A stretch of 33,083 nt of DNA, from positions 1 through 33,083 of IMG/VR virus record IMGVR_UViG_3300017768_000036, one strand, 5' to 3'. The stretch comes from a virus. How positions within the stretch are numbered: position 1 is the stretch's first letter; the number at the start of each line of letters is the position of its first letter. Position numbers and translations under genes: made by a program. The notes beneath the pieces were generated by a model. It saw only the letters and a program-made list of their open reading frames with translations. It searched no databases and was not told the origin of the DNA. Shown here piece by piece: positions 7,228 to 15,241 of the stretch.

Positions 7228-7897
7228 TATGGAAAGCGACGAATTCAGAGATGTAGGTTTTGAGTAACTGTAAATAGTCATCAAGATTGTACTTCTCAAA
7301 TATTTGAATAGTGCCCTCTTCAGTGGCAATGAGTGTGACAATTTTCTTTACCTCGATTCCAGATCTTTCGAGGAACATTGCTGCGTATGCAGTCTCCTGA
7401 ACAAAATAGTTCTGGATCCAATCTTCCTTCTTTTCTTTAGTTGAAGTTTTAAAATCGATCACTGCCAACTCGCCATCGAACTCAGCAATGCAGTCAACAC
7501 GACCTGCTAGTCCGAGATAGTGAGAGTATAGGAAAGTTTCTAAGCAATGTATGTTTGAAATACGATTGAGATCTTTCTTTGCGGATTGAAACATACGAAC
7601 TGCCAATGGATTGTTCTCCATGTACTGATCGATGTCTAGATTGCCTCGGATATAATCTTCGGTAATACTGTGAAAGGTTGTGCCTCGTTGTGTTGCTCTA
7701 GCAGTGATACGATTTGCCTCTTGTTCACCAATTTTGGTCCTCCATTCTTTGAAGAACTGTGCGTTCTGAAACGATGTGATTGAGGTAACACTTGGAAAGT
7801 ATTTATCAGTATCAGGTATTTTATAGAAACGAACACCATCTTTATTCACAGGTTGAACTTCAGTTTCTTTGAAGTCTACTTTAACGAAGTCAAACAT
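7220..7897 (-). CDS. PD-(D/E)XK exonuclease (RecB/Cas4-like)
   Basis: 225 residues. It shows the RecB-family nuclease motifs in order: H76 in GTTFHSITE, E120, D135 in LAGRVD, D148-F-K150 in VIDFKTS, and a QxxxY motif (Q167, Y171). These would bind two metal ions and cleave DNA, most likely as a 5'-3' or 3'-5' exonuclease in recombination, replication or host DNA breakdown. Small stand-alone forms of this nuclease are common in cyanophages. The start is adjacent to the phoH stop, and the 3' end overlaps gp33. Confidence 0.82.
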   Translation of the reverse strand: MFDFVKVDFKETEVQPVNKDGVRFYKIPDTDKYFPSVTSITSFQNAQFFKEWRTKIGEQEANRITARATQRGTTFHSITEDYIRGNLDIDQYMENNPLAVRMFQSAKKDLNRISNIHCLETFLYSHYLGLAGRVDCIAEFDGELAVIDFKTSTKEKKEDWIQNYFVQETAYAAMFLERSGIEVKKIVTLIATEEGTIQIFEKYNLDDYLQLLKTYISEFVAFHNG

Positions 7898-8658
7898 TAT
7901 AATCCTAGGTTGTATTTGCTGATGAGATAAGACTTCACAAGACCAGAGCGAACGATATCATTGATATCAAACTCGATACATGCAAACTCTTTCATCTGTT
8001 CTAAGATTCTGATGAAGTCTGAGATACCAGACTTATCATTCTCTCGTGTTAGATCAGACTGGGTGATGTCACCACAGAACATGATCTTACTTTCTTCACC
8101 AATTCTGGTGATCATTGAATCTAACTCATGAAAGTTTAAGTTAGAAAATTCATCGACAACAACGATAGCATTGTCAAGAGTAACACCACGAATGAAACTA
8201 GTGGACCAGAAACTAATAGTCTCTTGTGCACGAAGGTTGTCGTAAAGCATCTCGAATGAATTATCATCAGGCATACTGAACATGTATCGAACCATGTTCT
8301 TGTATGGAATCTGATAGAGAGCACTCTTATCCTCATGGTCACCTGGAAGGAAACCAATCTCTCTGGTAGGAACCAAAGACCTTACAATGTATATTTTATC
8401 ATAAGGTGTGTTTTCGTCAAGTACTTGTTGTAAAGCAAGATACAATGTGATGAAAGTCTTACCTGTACCTGCAGCACCATGGAGTAAAAGATTTTTACCC
8501 TCATTGTACTGAGCAAAAGCAGTCTTCTGATTATCAGTCAATGGTTTGATAGGAACCAGATAGGATGCATCAATAGGTTTTTTGCGTTTCATATGCTTCT
8601 TAGACATACCATTTGGAAATGTTTTAGGATTGTTAGTTCCTTTTCGTGCTCTTGCCAT
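7897..8658 (-). CDS. phoH: PhoH-family P-loop ATPase
   Basis: 253 residues. Walker A GAAGTGKT at 61-68 and Walker B with VVVDE at about 166-170 define the PhoH ATPase. The N-terminus is basic (KHMKRKK). PhoH is widespread in marine phages. It was first linked to phosphate starvation in E. coli, but its role in phage is not settled, and an RNA or DNA helicase/nuclease role has been proposed. It lies in a replication cluster between thyX/FmdB-like and exonuclease genes. Confidence 0.92.
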   Translation of the reverse strand: MARARKGTNNPKTFPNGMSKKHMKRKKPIDASYLVPIKPLTDNQKTAFAQYNEGKNLLLHGAAGTGKTFITLYLALQQVLDENTPYDKIYIVRSLVPTREIGFLPGDHEDKSALYQIPYKNMVRYMFSMPDDNSFEMLYDNLRAQETISFWSTSFIRGVTLDNAIVVVDEFSNLNFHELDSMITRIGEESKIMFCGDITQSDLTRENDKSGISDFIRILEQMKEFACIEFDINDIVRSGLVKSYLISKYNLGL

Positions 8659-8661
8659 AAT

Positions 8662-8892
8662 TTAAGTGAATCGACTCAAGTTTGCTCTAGGGTGTGCCTT
8701 CTGGACTTTAGACATGACTTCTTTGAAACCATTGTCCATCTTAGGTGTGCCATACATGTGTCCTCCGATACCTGCAGACCAGTCCTTGTCCCAGTCAGGG
8801 TTATCCTTTCGCCATTGATCATACTCTTTCATTGACATGGAGAGTTCTTTCTTCTCTTCCGTTTTTTTGTTAATTACAGGATAAGTAGGCAT
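8662..8892 (-). CDS. Small FmdB-like protein
   Basis: 76 residues from the ATG at 8892 (MPTYPVINKKTEEKKE), which overlaps the thyX stop as TAATG; a start three codons earlier is less likely. The MPTY start, the middle WSAGIGGHMYGTPKMDNGF and the end KVQKAHP resemble phage proteins of the FmdB regulatory type, but the zinc-ribbon cysteines are missing. Function unknown. Confidence 0.68.
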   Translation of the reverse strand: MPTYPVINKKTEEKKELSMSMKEYDQWRKDNPDWDKDWSAGIGGHMYGTPKMDNGFKEVMSKVQKAHPRANLSRFT

Positions 8893-9524
8893 TAGTTCCA
8901 CTCCATTGCTTCAGAAATTGTAGGAAATTGTTCGACAAAGATACGCTTACAAGCGTCAGCGATATCCATGTGCTCCTGTTGTGTACCATGTCCAGAACGC
9001 AATGAGATATAATGCATCCAAGACCGAACACTACCAGACATATAAAGTTTGGTGGGTGTACATAAAGGTAGAATCATTCTAGCACATTCTTTGGCAATAC
9101 CGTGATTAAGCATTTCCTCATAAAGTGCAAAGGAGTCATCAATAATTTTACGCATCTTTATATCATACTCCTGAATTAAGAATTCGTCAACATCATCGAT
9201 GCTATTCTGACGATTCTTTGTGTCTTGACGTCTGAGTTTCGGTAAATCAATCTTACCTAGTAGAGAACTATCAGCGTAGCGTTGTGAAAATTCTTGGTAT
9301 GTAAAACTACGGTGACGCAAAATTTGTGCAGCGATTGCTCTTGTAGTTGATATTTCTAGAGTCATGAACGCCTGTTCAAAGATACTCCAGTGTTGATGTT
9401 TAATACAATACTTCAGCAACCCTGATACCTTAGGGTTACTTTGATTGTTAGGGTTGCTCACCCTCGCTACATAACCAATAGTCTTCTCTGCATCGGGAGT
9501 GACCGAAATCAAACTTACATTCAT
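8892..9524 (-). CDS. thyX: Flavin-dependent thymidylate synthase ThyX
   Basis: 210 residues from the ATG at 9524, which overlaps the previous stop (ATGA); an extension upstream is not needed. ThyX makes dTMP from dUMP using FAD, NADPH and methylene-tetrahydrofolate. The signature RHR-X7-S is present at about 70-80 (RHRSFTYQEFSQRY), with the substrate-binding R and a conserved LRSGHGTQQE region near the C-terminus. With NrdAB and glutaredoxin it supplies deoxynucleotides for phage replication. T4 itself uses the unrelated ThyA-type enzyme. Confidence 0.94.
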   Translation of the reverse strand: MNVSLISVTPDAEKTIGYVARVSNPNNQSNPKVSGLLKYCIKHQHWSIFEQAFMTLEISTTRAIAAQILRHRSFTYQEFSQRYADSSLLGKIDLPKLRRQDTKNRQNSIDDVDEFLIQEYDIKMRKIIDDSFALYEEMLNHGIAKECARMILPLCTPTKLYMSGSVRSWMHYISLRSGHGTQQEHMDIADACKRIFVEQFPTISEAMEWN

Positions 9525-9790
9525 CTGGTTTTTTTCTTCTTGGTAGGTTTCTTTGCCTCTGATGGGTCTTGCCACAGTCTAGGATTGATGTTTCCTTTAG
9601 TCTGGATAAAAGTTACGAAGTCTTTTTTATAGAGATCATAATAATAATCGAACAACTCCACTCCCTTCTGGGAGATAGTAACGTCGTAACGTTCTTTACC
9701 GTCCACCTTATAGGTTACAAGGTAGGCAGTGTAAGGCAACGAAGTGTCGTTTGCCTTTTCTTTATCGCAGTTCTCGTATAGAACTTTCAA
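9521..9790 (-). CDS. Conserved hypothetical protein, basic C-terminus
   Basis: 89 residues. It begins MKVLYENCDKEKAND, has a beta-rich centre (TAYLVTYKVDGKERYDVTIS) and a very basic tail (PTKKKKTR). I recall similar proteins in cyanophages, without a function. ATGA overlaps on both sides tie it to the DUF6433-like gene upstream and thyX downstream. The basic tail suggests nucleic acid contact, which is inference only. Confidence 0.68.
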   Translation of the reverse strand: MKVLYENCDKEKANDTSLPYTAYLVTYKVDGKERYDVTISQKGVELFDYYYDLYKKDFVTFIQTKGNINPRLWQDPSEAKKPTKKKKTR

Positions 9791-10254
9791 CTTCGTTTAC
9801 CCCAATCGATGTTTGGAAATGCTTCTGCAACTGTAGAACGAGTAATCCTTTTGTATTTACTGGTGAGTTTCTTATCCTTTACAAGAACAAGAAGTTCTGC
9901 CTCTTCAGCAGATAACCCTTCTAACAGTTGCACAAACATAGACTCCCTCTTAAGACTAGGTAGTTTATCAGCACCACCTTTAACGAACCTATACAAACCT
10001 CTGTACTCTTGTTCTAGTCGAGTATGATCAGTTCCTACTGGTGCATCGTTGGGTGTGTATGGTACTTCACCTTCAGGGAGCATAGAAATTACACTGTCGT
10101 CAAAGTTCCAGATCAAAAGTGACCTGAGTGCTTGACTATTATGTTTGTTGAGAAGTTTTGCCTTCTCTTCTTTAGTTTTTGCGTTTGAGACTTTTCGTAA
10201 AACCTCACTGATTAGCAACCTAGGGTTGCTGTTGTCCATGTTTCGTGTTGCCAT
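9787..10254 (-). CDS. DUF6433-like conserved phage protein
   Basis: 155 residues. Composition and landmark segments (ISEVLRKVSNAKTKEEK, LLEGLSAEEAELLVLVKDK, AFPNIDW) match a conserved cyanophage/T4-like family listed as DUF6433, as I remember it. It looks helical and lacks enzyme motifs. The ATG at 10254 has no clear Shine-Dalgarno. It overlaps the next gene by ATGA. Function unknown. Confidence 0.65.
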   Translation of the reverse strand: MATRNMDNSNPRLLISEVLRKVSNAKTKEEKAKLLNKHNSQALRSLLIWNFDDSVISMLPEGEVPYTPNDAPVGTDHTRLEQEYRGLYRFVKGGADKLPSLKRESMFVQLLEGLSAEEAELLVLVKDKKLTSKYKRITRSTVAEAFPNIDWGKRS

Positions 10255-10275
10255 AATGATTTTAAAATAATGAAG

Positions 10276-10512
10276 TCAGTCTTCCTCGTCGTCGTCTAAG
10301 TCTTGGATATCCCAAGGTGATGTAGGTCTGACGTAGATAAGTTCATCATGTAAAATGTTACCGTCCTCGTCAAGCATCTCTGGATGTGTAACTGATTTTG
10401 CGTAGGCAGCGTTTTCGATGTAGTCTTCAACGTAACCCTTTGCTAACCATGAAACAGTGATTCCTAAGATGAATGCACCGATGGTAACTAAAGTTGCTAG
10501 TGCTATTAGCAT
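10276..10512 (-). CDS. Small one-TM protein with HPEMLDEDG motif
   Basis: 78 residues. One membrane segment (about 3-25) is followed by a short amphipathic region, VTHPEMLDEDG at about 41-51, and an acidic tail ending DLDDDEED. It matches the layout of the protein at 4038-4286 and may be its paralogue. A strong AGGAGG site precedes the start. A CTAAATAA late-type element (10576-10583) overlaps the stop of the upstream gene. Function unknown. Confidence 0.72.
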   Translation of the reverse strand: MLIALATLVTIGAFILGITVSWLAKGYVEDYIENAAYAKSVTHPEMLDEDGNILHDELIYVRPTSPWDIQDLDDDEED

Positions 10513-10575
10513 GGTTTCCTCCTTAGATGAAAGTTATAATAAATGGAAACCAACCTCCTATGTTTGATGTTAATA

Positions 10576-10923
10576 TTATTTAGAAGGTTTCCTGCGCCCT
10601 GGTCTACGATCTATTTCATATTGCCAAGCATCTTGTAAGATCTTGTACAGATAATCTTTGATCTTTCTTGCCCTTGGTTTTCCAAGGTGACCATACGCTT
10701 CACGGATGAATCGATGTTCTGAATCAGACCCACCCTTAATGTATGCATCCAAATCATAACAGAGTTGTGATAAGGTATCGGCAGATGAGGATTGGATAAA
10801 CTCAGTTATCTCTCTCCTCTTCACCTTGCGAGACTTTAGATAGTCGTATGCTTTGAAATAAAATTTGTTTTGTTCAAAAGCACAATCAATCGATCGTTCC
10901 ACAAGTTCATAAAATTCATCCAT
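10576..10923 (-). CDS. Conserved hypothetical helical protein
   Basis: 115 residues, charged and helical throughout (MDEFYELVERSIDCAFEQNK at the start, a C-terminal RRPGRRKPSK). No motif or family recognised. The basic end could bind nucleic acid. It follows the glutaredoxin gene after a 2-nt gap and shares its transcript. Confidence 0.62.
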   Translation of the reverse strand: MDEFYELVERSIDCAFEQNKFYFKAYDYLKSRKVKRREITEFIQSSSADTLSQLCYDLDAYIKGGSDSEHRFIREAYGHLGKPRARKIKDYLYKILQDAWQYEIDRRPGRRKPSK

Positions 10924-10925
10924 TA

Positions 10926-11168
10926 TTAGATAAGATTGTTTTCACGGAGGTATTGTACAGTCTCAGTGCAACCACCAAGATTAGTACTATTAAGAACTAC
11001 CTGAGGAAAGGTAGATCCATTACCGAATTGATTATAGAACGCATCGCGCTCAAAGTCAACCCCCAATCTGTATTCTCTAAAATTATATCCCTTTCCCTCA
11101 AGCACCTGTTTAATTTTTGTGCAGTAAGGGCAACCAGTACGAGTGTAAACAGCGAAGTTCATAAACAT
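10926..11168 (-). CDS. Glutaredoxin
   Basis: 80 residues. Classic glutaredoxin: VYTRTGCPYCTKIK with the redox pair C13-P-Y-C16, the cis-proline segment STFPQVV, and the GGCTET glutathione-binding turn. It would reduce ribonucleotide reductase (the NrdA here ends in a CxxC) or other disulfides; T4 NrdC is the functional analogue. An alternative start two codons later (MNFAVYTR) is possible. There is no Shine-Dalgarno: the gene starts just after a terminator and a T-rich run. Confidence 0.93.
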   Translation of the reverse strand: MFMNFAVYTRTGCPYCTKIKQVLEGKGYNFREYRLGVDFERDAFYNQFGNGSTFPQVVLNSTNLGGCTETVQYLRENNLI

Positions 11169-11180
11169 AAAAAGGAGAAT

Positions 11181-11205
11181 AAAAAAGGGGACCCTTAGAT
11201 CCCCT
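11181..11205 (-). terminator. Intrinsic terminator after the porin-like gene
   Basis: On the minus strand a stem AGGGGA ... TCCCCT (about 6 bp, 8-nt loop) is followed by TTTTTT. It lies between the porin-like gene (stop at 11229) and glutaredoxin (start at 11168), so it ends the short porin-like transcript. Confidence 0.75.
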
Positions 11206-11228
11206 AGGTTTAATTTATATAGTGTATC

Positions 11229-11600
11229 TTAGAAGGTATATTTTGCACCCACTTTTCCAGACATATCAAAGTCAGAATCGTTAGTTACACCGTAGACTTC
11301 ACCGTAAAGGGAAACCTTCTCGCTGATTCCCTTAGATGCTCCAAGGTATCCTGCAAGTTCAGTGTCACCGAACTCATCAGTTGCTTCAGAATGTCCTACA
11401 GTAGGTCCTACAGAAGCGTACCAAGCAAGACCGCCATCGGTCACGGCTTCATATCCAAGTTGGAATTCAACGTTGCCAGAAGTGTATGCACCATCAGGAT
11501 AAGAACCGTTTGCTTCTACATTAACGTAAGGACCTGCAAACGCAGCACCAGAGAAAAGAAGAGGAGTTGCAGCGAGTGCTGCGATTGTTGATTTGATCAT
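11229..11600 (-). CDS. Exported porin-like beta-barrel protein
   Basis: 123 residues. Residues 1-22 are a Sec signal peptide (ending SGAAFA, then GPYVNVEANGSY). The mature part is an alternating, glycine-rich beta pattern ending in a C-terminal aromatic residue (AKYTF), typical of small outer-membrane barrels. Similar short proteins occur in other cyanophages. It may alter the host outer membrane during infection. It is a single-gene unit with a sigma70-type promoter, an overlapping TATAAATA, a structured ~150-nt leader and its own terminator. Confidence 0.72.
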   Translation of the reverse strand: MIKSTIAALAATPLLFSGAAFAGPYVNVEANGSYPDGAYTSGNVEFQLGYEAVTDGGLAWYASVGPTVGHSEATDEFGDTELAGYLGASKGISEKVSLYGEVYGVTNDSDFDMSGKVGAKYTF

Positions 11601-11651
11601 TTTGTTTAAAAGATTTTACTTGCTGATTAAAATTTTGGTCAGCAGATGATA

Positions 11652-11746
11652 GATGTCTCGACATGACATCGTGTTAGGTGATTGAAGAAGAACCTAGCGC
11701 GAGTAATTGAGGCATTCGGAAGTACTTAATCGGGTGGCGTCCCACC
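11652..11746 (-). promoter_or_regulatory. Structured 5' leader of the porin-like gene
   Basis: The leader (about 150 nt from the predicted start near 11754 to the ATG at 11600) holds two good hairpins on the minus strand: GGTGG-GACG-CCACC at 11733-11746 and GATGTC-7 nt-GACATC at 11652-11670. No known riboswitch signature is visible, and there is no terminator inside. It may control mRNA stability or translation of the exported protein. Confidence 0.45.
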
Positions 11747-11755
11747 TTCACCGAG

Positions 11756-11789
11756 TATTTATACTAACATGATCCCGAAGTTTTGTCAA
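11756..11789 (-). promoter_or_regulatory. Overlapping sigma70-type and late promoters for the porin-like gene
   Basis: TTGACA (11789-11784) and TAGTAT (11766-11761) are 17 nt apart on the minus strand. The TTGACA contains the TGA stop of the upstream 55-aa gene. A perfect late element TATAAATA (11763-11756) overlaps the -10, inside GTATAAATACTC, a block also present upstream of psbA (16589-16602). The gene can thus be read both early and late. Confidence 0.75.
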
Positions 11790-11953
11790 GTGTTTTCTGA
11801 TGACCGTACATTGTGTTTGATCTCTAACATTGTTTCGGCACGTCGCTTCAGGAGTTTTGCGTATAAAACTTCCTCTTTAGTATAGCACGCTTTGTTATTT
11901 TTGCGTGCTTTAATAATTTTTTTCGCTGCCTTTATCGTGTCTTTTAATCTCAT
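11786..11953 (-). CDS. Small hypothetical protein (55 aa), basic helical
   Basis: 55 residues from the ATG at 11953, 9 nt after a strong AGAGGA site; it begins MRLKDTIKAAKKIIKARKNN and continues CYTKEEVLYAKLLKRRAETM. It is lysine/arginine-rich and helical. It overlaps the end of the 81-residue gene by 44 nt in another frame, and its stop codon lies within the -35 box of the porin-like promoter. The strong ribosome site and composition support a real gene. Function unknown; nucleic acid binding is possible. Confidence 0.65.
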   Translation of the reverse strand: MRLKDTIKAAKKIIKARKNNKACYTKEEVLYAKLLKRRAETMLEIKHNVRSSENT

Positions 11954-12155
11954 TTCGGATTTCCTCTAGTTTTTTTCTTGATTCAACTAGCATCTCAGCA
12001 ACTTTAGTTCTTCCCTCATACCATGCGTCAGGATCAAATTGAATGTCCATATAGTCCATTGGATCCATGATCGCTTCAAACTCTGCGTCTCCATCACCTA
12101 GGATCTCTTTGAGTTCCTTGGGTAGATCTTCATTTTTTATCTTTGGTAAGTCCAT
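11910..12155 (-). CDS. Hypothetical acidic protein (81 aa)
   Basis: 81 residues: an acidic first half (DLPKELKEILGDGDAEFEA, MDYMDIQFDPDAWY) and a charged helical second half. No family recognised. It is coupled by TAATG to the end of the 1028-residue virion protein, so it may be a chaperone or partner of that protein; this is inferred from position only. Confidence 0.65.
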   Translation of the reverse strand: MDLPKIKNEDLPKELKEILGDGDAEFEAIMDPMDYMDIQFDPDAWYEGRTKVAEMLVESRKKLEEIRNEIKRHDKGSEKNY

Positions 12156-15100
12156 TAATACCCTCCTTCGGATGCAATTGTAGTGAGTTCATAACCTACA
12201 GAATCTCTGGTATTCCAAATAAGATTACCTAAATTGGAAGCAGATCTTGTAGTTAGGTCTAATGATGTTGATGCAAAGAAGTCTACATTAGAACCTGGGG
12301 TAATGTCAAGTTTTGCATTACAATCATCATCATCGCGATCCATGAAACACAACTGACTATTATTGTTTTTCAATCTGAACCCACCTGAGTTACTAACAAT
12401 GACTGCATTGTAAGTACGTCCTCCTTCAAGAACAACTACTTGACTAGTGCTACCTGAAGTCTGACCTGGAGTTTGTCTGAAGTTTACACCCGCTATCCTG
12501 TATGTTCCTAGAGCAGTTCCTGCATTGCTTGGGTCATCATCCCATTCAAAGTCGAGAGTAAACTCTCTACTGCCTGTACCTGTAGTTGTTATACCACCAC
12601 TAGAATTAAAACTTGCACTGACTGTAGAAGACCCTGCTAGTTTCATTGTATATGCAACTCCACCTGGATTTTTAGACCAGACATCAGCGTTGCCTGCAGC
12701 AGGTGCTGCGTTTGTTACTGTGACCCCAATAATATGAGGTCCGATGCTTACGTTATTAATATTTATAGTACTACTGCTCGCAAAACCAGACTGAGATCCG
12801 ATAGCGACTCCATCGAAAGTAAAATCAGCACTGTTATCAGCAGAAACTTCCATCACATAGTTACCTGCCTGCGCGATATTAACCTCTACACTTGCAGTGT
12901 GAGACACTCCAGTGAGCGTCTCTACGTTAGATGGGTATACAGCATACTTATTCATCAGAGCGTTCCATGCTTGGTGAGGACCAGACTTGACCCAAGGTGA
13001 CTGAGGACCACCGTAACAAGATGATCCTCTACAGATTTTTAGATACCATCCACCTGGATTTCTATTCCAGTTGTACGCATTACCAATCGGATAACCATCA
13101 CCGTCTAGAAAACCTGCAGCAGAGTTTGTACATCTTACTACCAAAGTTAGTGTGCCACCATTGATAGTAAGAGTCTCTGAATAAGGAGTAGTATACGAAC
13201 CACCTGCGAAGATACCACCAGGTGCATTGTCGAAGTTTGTAAGTGGTGTGGAAGAGTTATTCAAGAAAACTGACATTGTATCATCACTACCACCAGTGAT
13301 TGTATATGTGTCAGTGGCAGGAATAGGAATCAGATAAGTTACTGTCTGCTGTTGTAATGGTAACGTACATTGTTCTGGGTTAACCCATACAGCATACCTG
13401 TTTCCTTCATCACTCCAGTATCCTTGAGTGACAACCGTAGTGGCATCATTACCATCTGCTGCTACAGAGAAAGTAGCATTCGTATCGTTACCACCACTGT
13501 CTTTAAATTTAAGTTTGGTGAATGTATCATCACGAGTAGGTGCTTGTGCCCTATCTGTGTATGTGATTGGATATGTACCTGCAGTCATCACCTTAGACCT
13601 TCTAACGGTTGCTTCTTCGACATCACCTCCACTACCACCTGCACGATATCCAATCCTTGCAATAGCAATACTATCAAAACAGTTTGGATCATTAGTTGTA
13701 ATAGAATCCATGGTGATATTACCAACTCTAAAATTTCCATTACAATCATCGTCATCACCGTCCATCAAACAAACAACTCTACCATTATCAACTAAACGAT
13801 ATCCTCCAGTATTGTCGTTGTAAGTTACGTTAATAGTTTGTCCTGCAGAGATTGATATATTTTTTGATTGACTCCCTTTCTCACCACTCTGTGTAAAAGT
13901 TTGTCCTCCAACTTCGATTGTTGATACCGCAGTTCCTGCAGTGTTTGGATTATCATTCCAATCAAAGTCCAGTTGGAGTGTACCAGATCCTTGTCCAGTA
14001 ATCTCAAGGTCACCTAATTGGTTAAAGAATGCAGAAAGAGATACGTTATTACTTGTCTTTAATTCACCGCTAGAGTTTGCAATAGTTTGTTTGAACTGTA
14101 CTGTTGTATTTGAATTTCTAAATGCAACAGGGACACGAACCTCACAATATCTAAACTTAGAGTTACGTTGTTTAAATGTTTTAACACTCTGTCCACTATC
14201 TTGCTGTGCTTCTAGATCAACAACGTCGTTTTCAGTTCCATCTGGCCAGACTATTTTCAGTCCTTCACCAGAATTGTTAACTGTTTCTCCACCATTTGTA
14301 TCATTACCTAAAGTCGCATACACAAAAATATGATTTGCGTTATCTAAATCTAGAGTTAGAGCAGCAGTTCTTGTAGATTGTAGAGAGTTGAATGGAGAAG
14401 TTCCTGAAGTTCCAAAAGCAATATATTGATTTCCGATATTGTCATGTTCAGTTGGTTTTCTAAACCCTCCACGCTCTCCTGTGCCATTTCCCCAACTCAG
14501 TAGAGAAGTACCAGACAACGTAAGAGATAGATCTTCAACGTTCCTACAATAGTGTTGTACAAATTTAAGACCATTGACCTCAATCTTTCCTAGAGCAGTG
14601 TCTTTAGTCTTTGGATTGTCATCCCATTCAAGTTGCAATGCAACTCTACCACTAGTAGCACTACCTGAGACTATAAGATTATCACCTGTAGAATCAAACT
14701 GCACAACCATATCATTAGTAACAACCGTTTCTTGAGTCGCACTGGTGACAGGATAAGTTATAGGTGTAGATTTCTGCTTCCTGTACTTTGTTATTGTTGT
14801 GCCTGATGGTGTGTAATACTTAATAGGTTTGATATTAATTTCTGGATCCCAAGCAATACATGAGTCTGCTGCTAATCTTGGTACAAAGAACGTGGGATCA
14901 AAGTTAAAGTTTGGATTTGGAAAGACTCCTGCACAACCTTCCTTAGGAGGATTTTGTCCAGTACAATCCCAAGTGACTGGTAAATCATAAACATACTCAC
15001 AGTCATGGAAAGATCCATCTGGTCTTACTTTACATCTCTGTTCTATAAACCTTGGTAATCCTGGGAAGAACTGGCGAATAGGAGGACCTTCAGGCGGGTC

Positions 15101-15241
15101 GTCTCTAGGGTCACCAATAACTACGATCGAAGGATCCTCTGGCGGTTCAATACCCCCTGGTCTTTTATATTCAGTTGTGCTTGGAGGAAGAATTACATCA
15201 CAAATCGGACCAAAACTTCCTTCTGGATAATAGAATGCCAT
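12155..15241 (-). CDS. Large modular virion structural protein
   Basis: 1028 residues, no enzyme motif. The first ~100 residues are proline-rich. A beta module with D/E-WDDNP-type core (LEWDDNP, DFDWNDNP, DFEWDDDP) appears three times, at about 200-230, 420-500 and 895-975; the last two also share a GGxRL ... C-DxDDDDCN segment that could bind calcium. Another module, ending in a W-x2-NPGG motif, appears twice (about 640-740 and 785-870) and looks like a carbohydrate-binding or PA14-type beta sandwich. It is likely a tail fibre or surface adhesin. The start lies directly after the psbA terminator, with a CTAAATAG late-type element 27 nt upstream. Confidence 0.75.
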   Translation of the reverse strand: MAFYYPEGSFGPICDVILPPSTTEYKRPGGIEPPEDPSIVVIGDPRDDPPEGPPIRQFFPGLPRFIEQRCKVRPDGSFHDCEYVYDLPVTWDCTGQNPPKEGCAGVFPNPNFNFDPTFFVPRLAADSCIAWDPEINIKPIKYYTPSGTTITKYRKQKSTPITYPVTSATQETVVTNDMVVQFDSTGDNLIVSGSATSGRVALQLEWDDNPKTKDTALGKIEVNGLKFVQHYCRNVEDLSLTLSGTSLLSWGNGTGERGGFRKPTEHDNIGNQYIAFGTSGTSPFNSLQSTRTAALTLDLDNANHIFVYATLGNDTNGGETVNNSGEGLKIVWPDGTENDVVDLEAQQDSGQSVKTFKQRNSKFRYCEVRVPVAFRNSNTTVQFKQTIANSSGELKTSNNVSLSAFFNQLGDLEITGQGSGTLQLDFDWNDNPNTAGTAVSTIEVGGQTFTQSGEKGSQSKNISISAGQTINVTYNDNTGGYRLVDNGRVVCLMDGDDDDCNGNFRVGNITMDSITTNDPNCFDSIAIARIGYRAGGSGGDVEEATVRRSKVMTAGTYPITYTDRAQAPTRDDTFTKLKFKDSGGNDTNATFSVAADGNDATTVVTQGYWSDEGNRYAVWVNPEQCTLPLQQQTVTYLIPIPATDTYTITGGSDDTMSVFLNNSSTPLTNFDNAPGGIFAGGSYTTPYSETLTINGGTLTLVVRCTNSAAGFLDGDGYPIGNAYNWNRNPGGWYLKICRGSSCYGGPQSPWVKSGPHQAWNALMNKYAVYPSNVETLTGVSHTASVEVNIAQAGNYVMEVSADNSADFTFDGVAIGSQSGFASSSTININNVSIGPHIIGVTVTNAAPAAGNADVWSKNPGGVAYTMKLAGSSTVSASFNSSGGITTTGTGSREFTLDFEWDDDPSNAGTALGTYRIAGVNFRQTPGQTSGSTSQVVVLEGGRTYNAVIVSNSGGFRLKNNNSQLCFMDRDDDDCNAKLDITPGSNVDFFASTSLDLTTRSASNLGNLIWNTRDSVGYELTTIASEGGY

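Noticed and set aside
10513-10575. A short peptide gene after a second AGGAGG in the leader of the 78-residue gene
   Set aside because: No ATG or GTG follows at a usable distance, so the site is probably chance or non-functional.
11640-11750. The porin-like leader as a second glutamine riboswitch
   Set aside because: It contains GACGCCACC and AAGTACTT but lacks the GTTCA ... GCAAGTAGG core and the P1 pairing, so only a generic structured leader is called.
12750-12765. TATAAATA-like strings inside coding sequence (also near 18343 and 27311)
   Set aside because: They lie inside genes with no downstream start codon in reach, and such AT-rich matches are expected by chance here.
12525-14333. 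Several plus-strand open frames of 70-141 codons
   Set aside because: All lie antisense to the continuous 1028-residue virion gene, overlap each other in different frames and lack ribosome sites.
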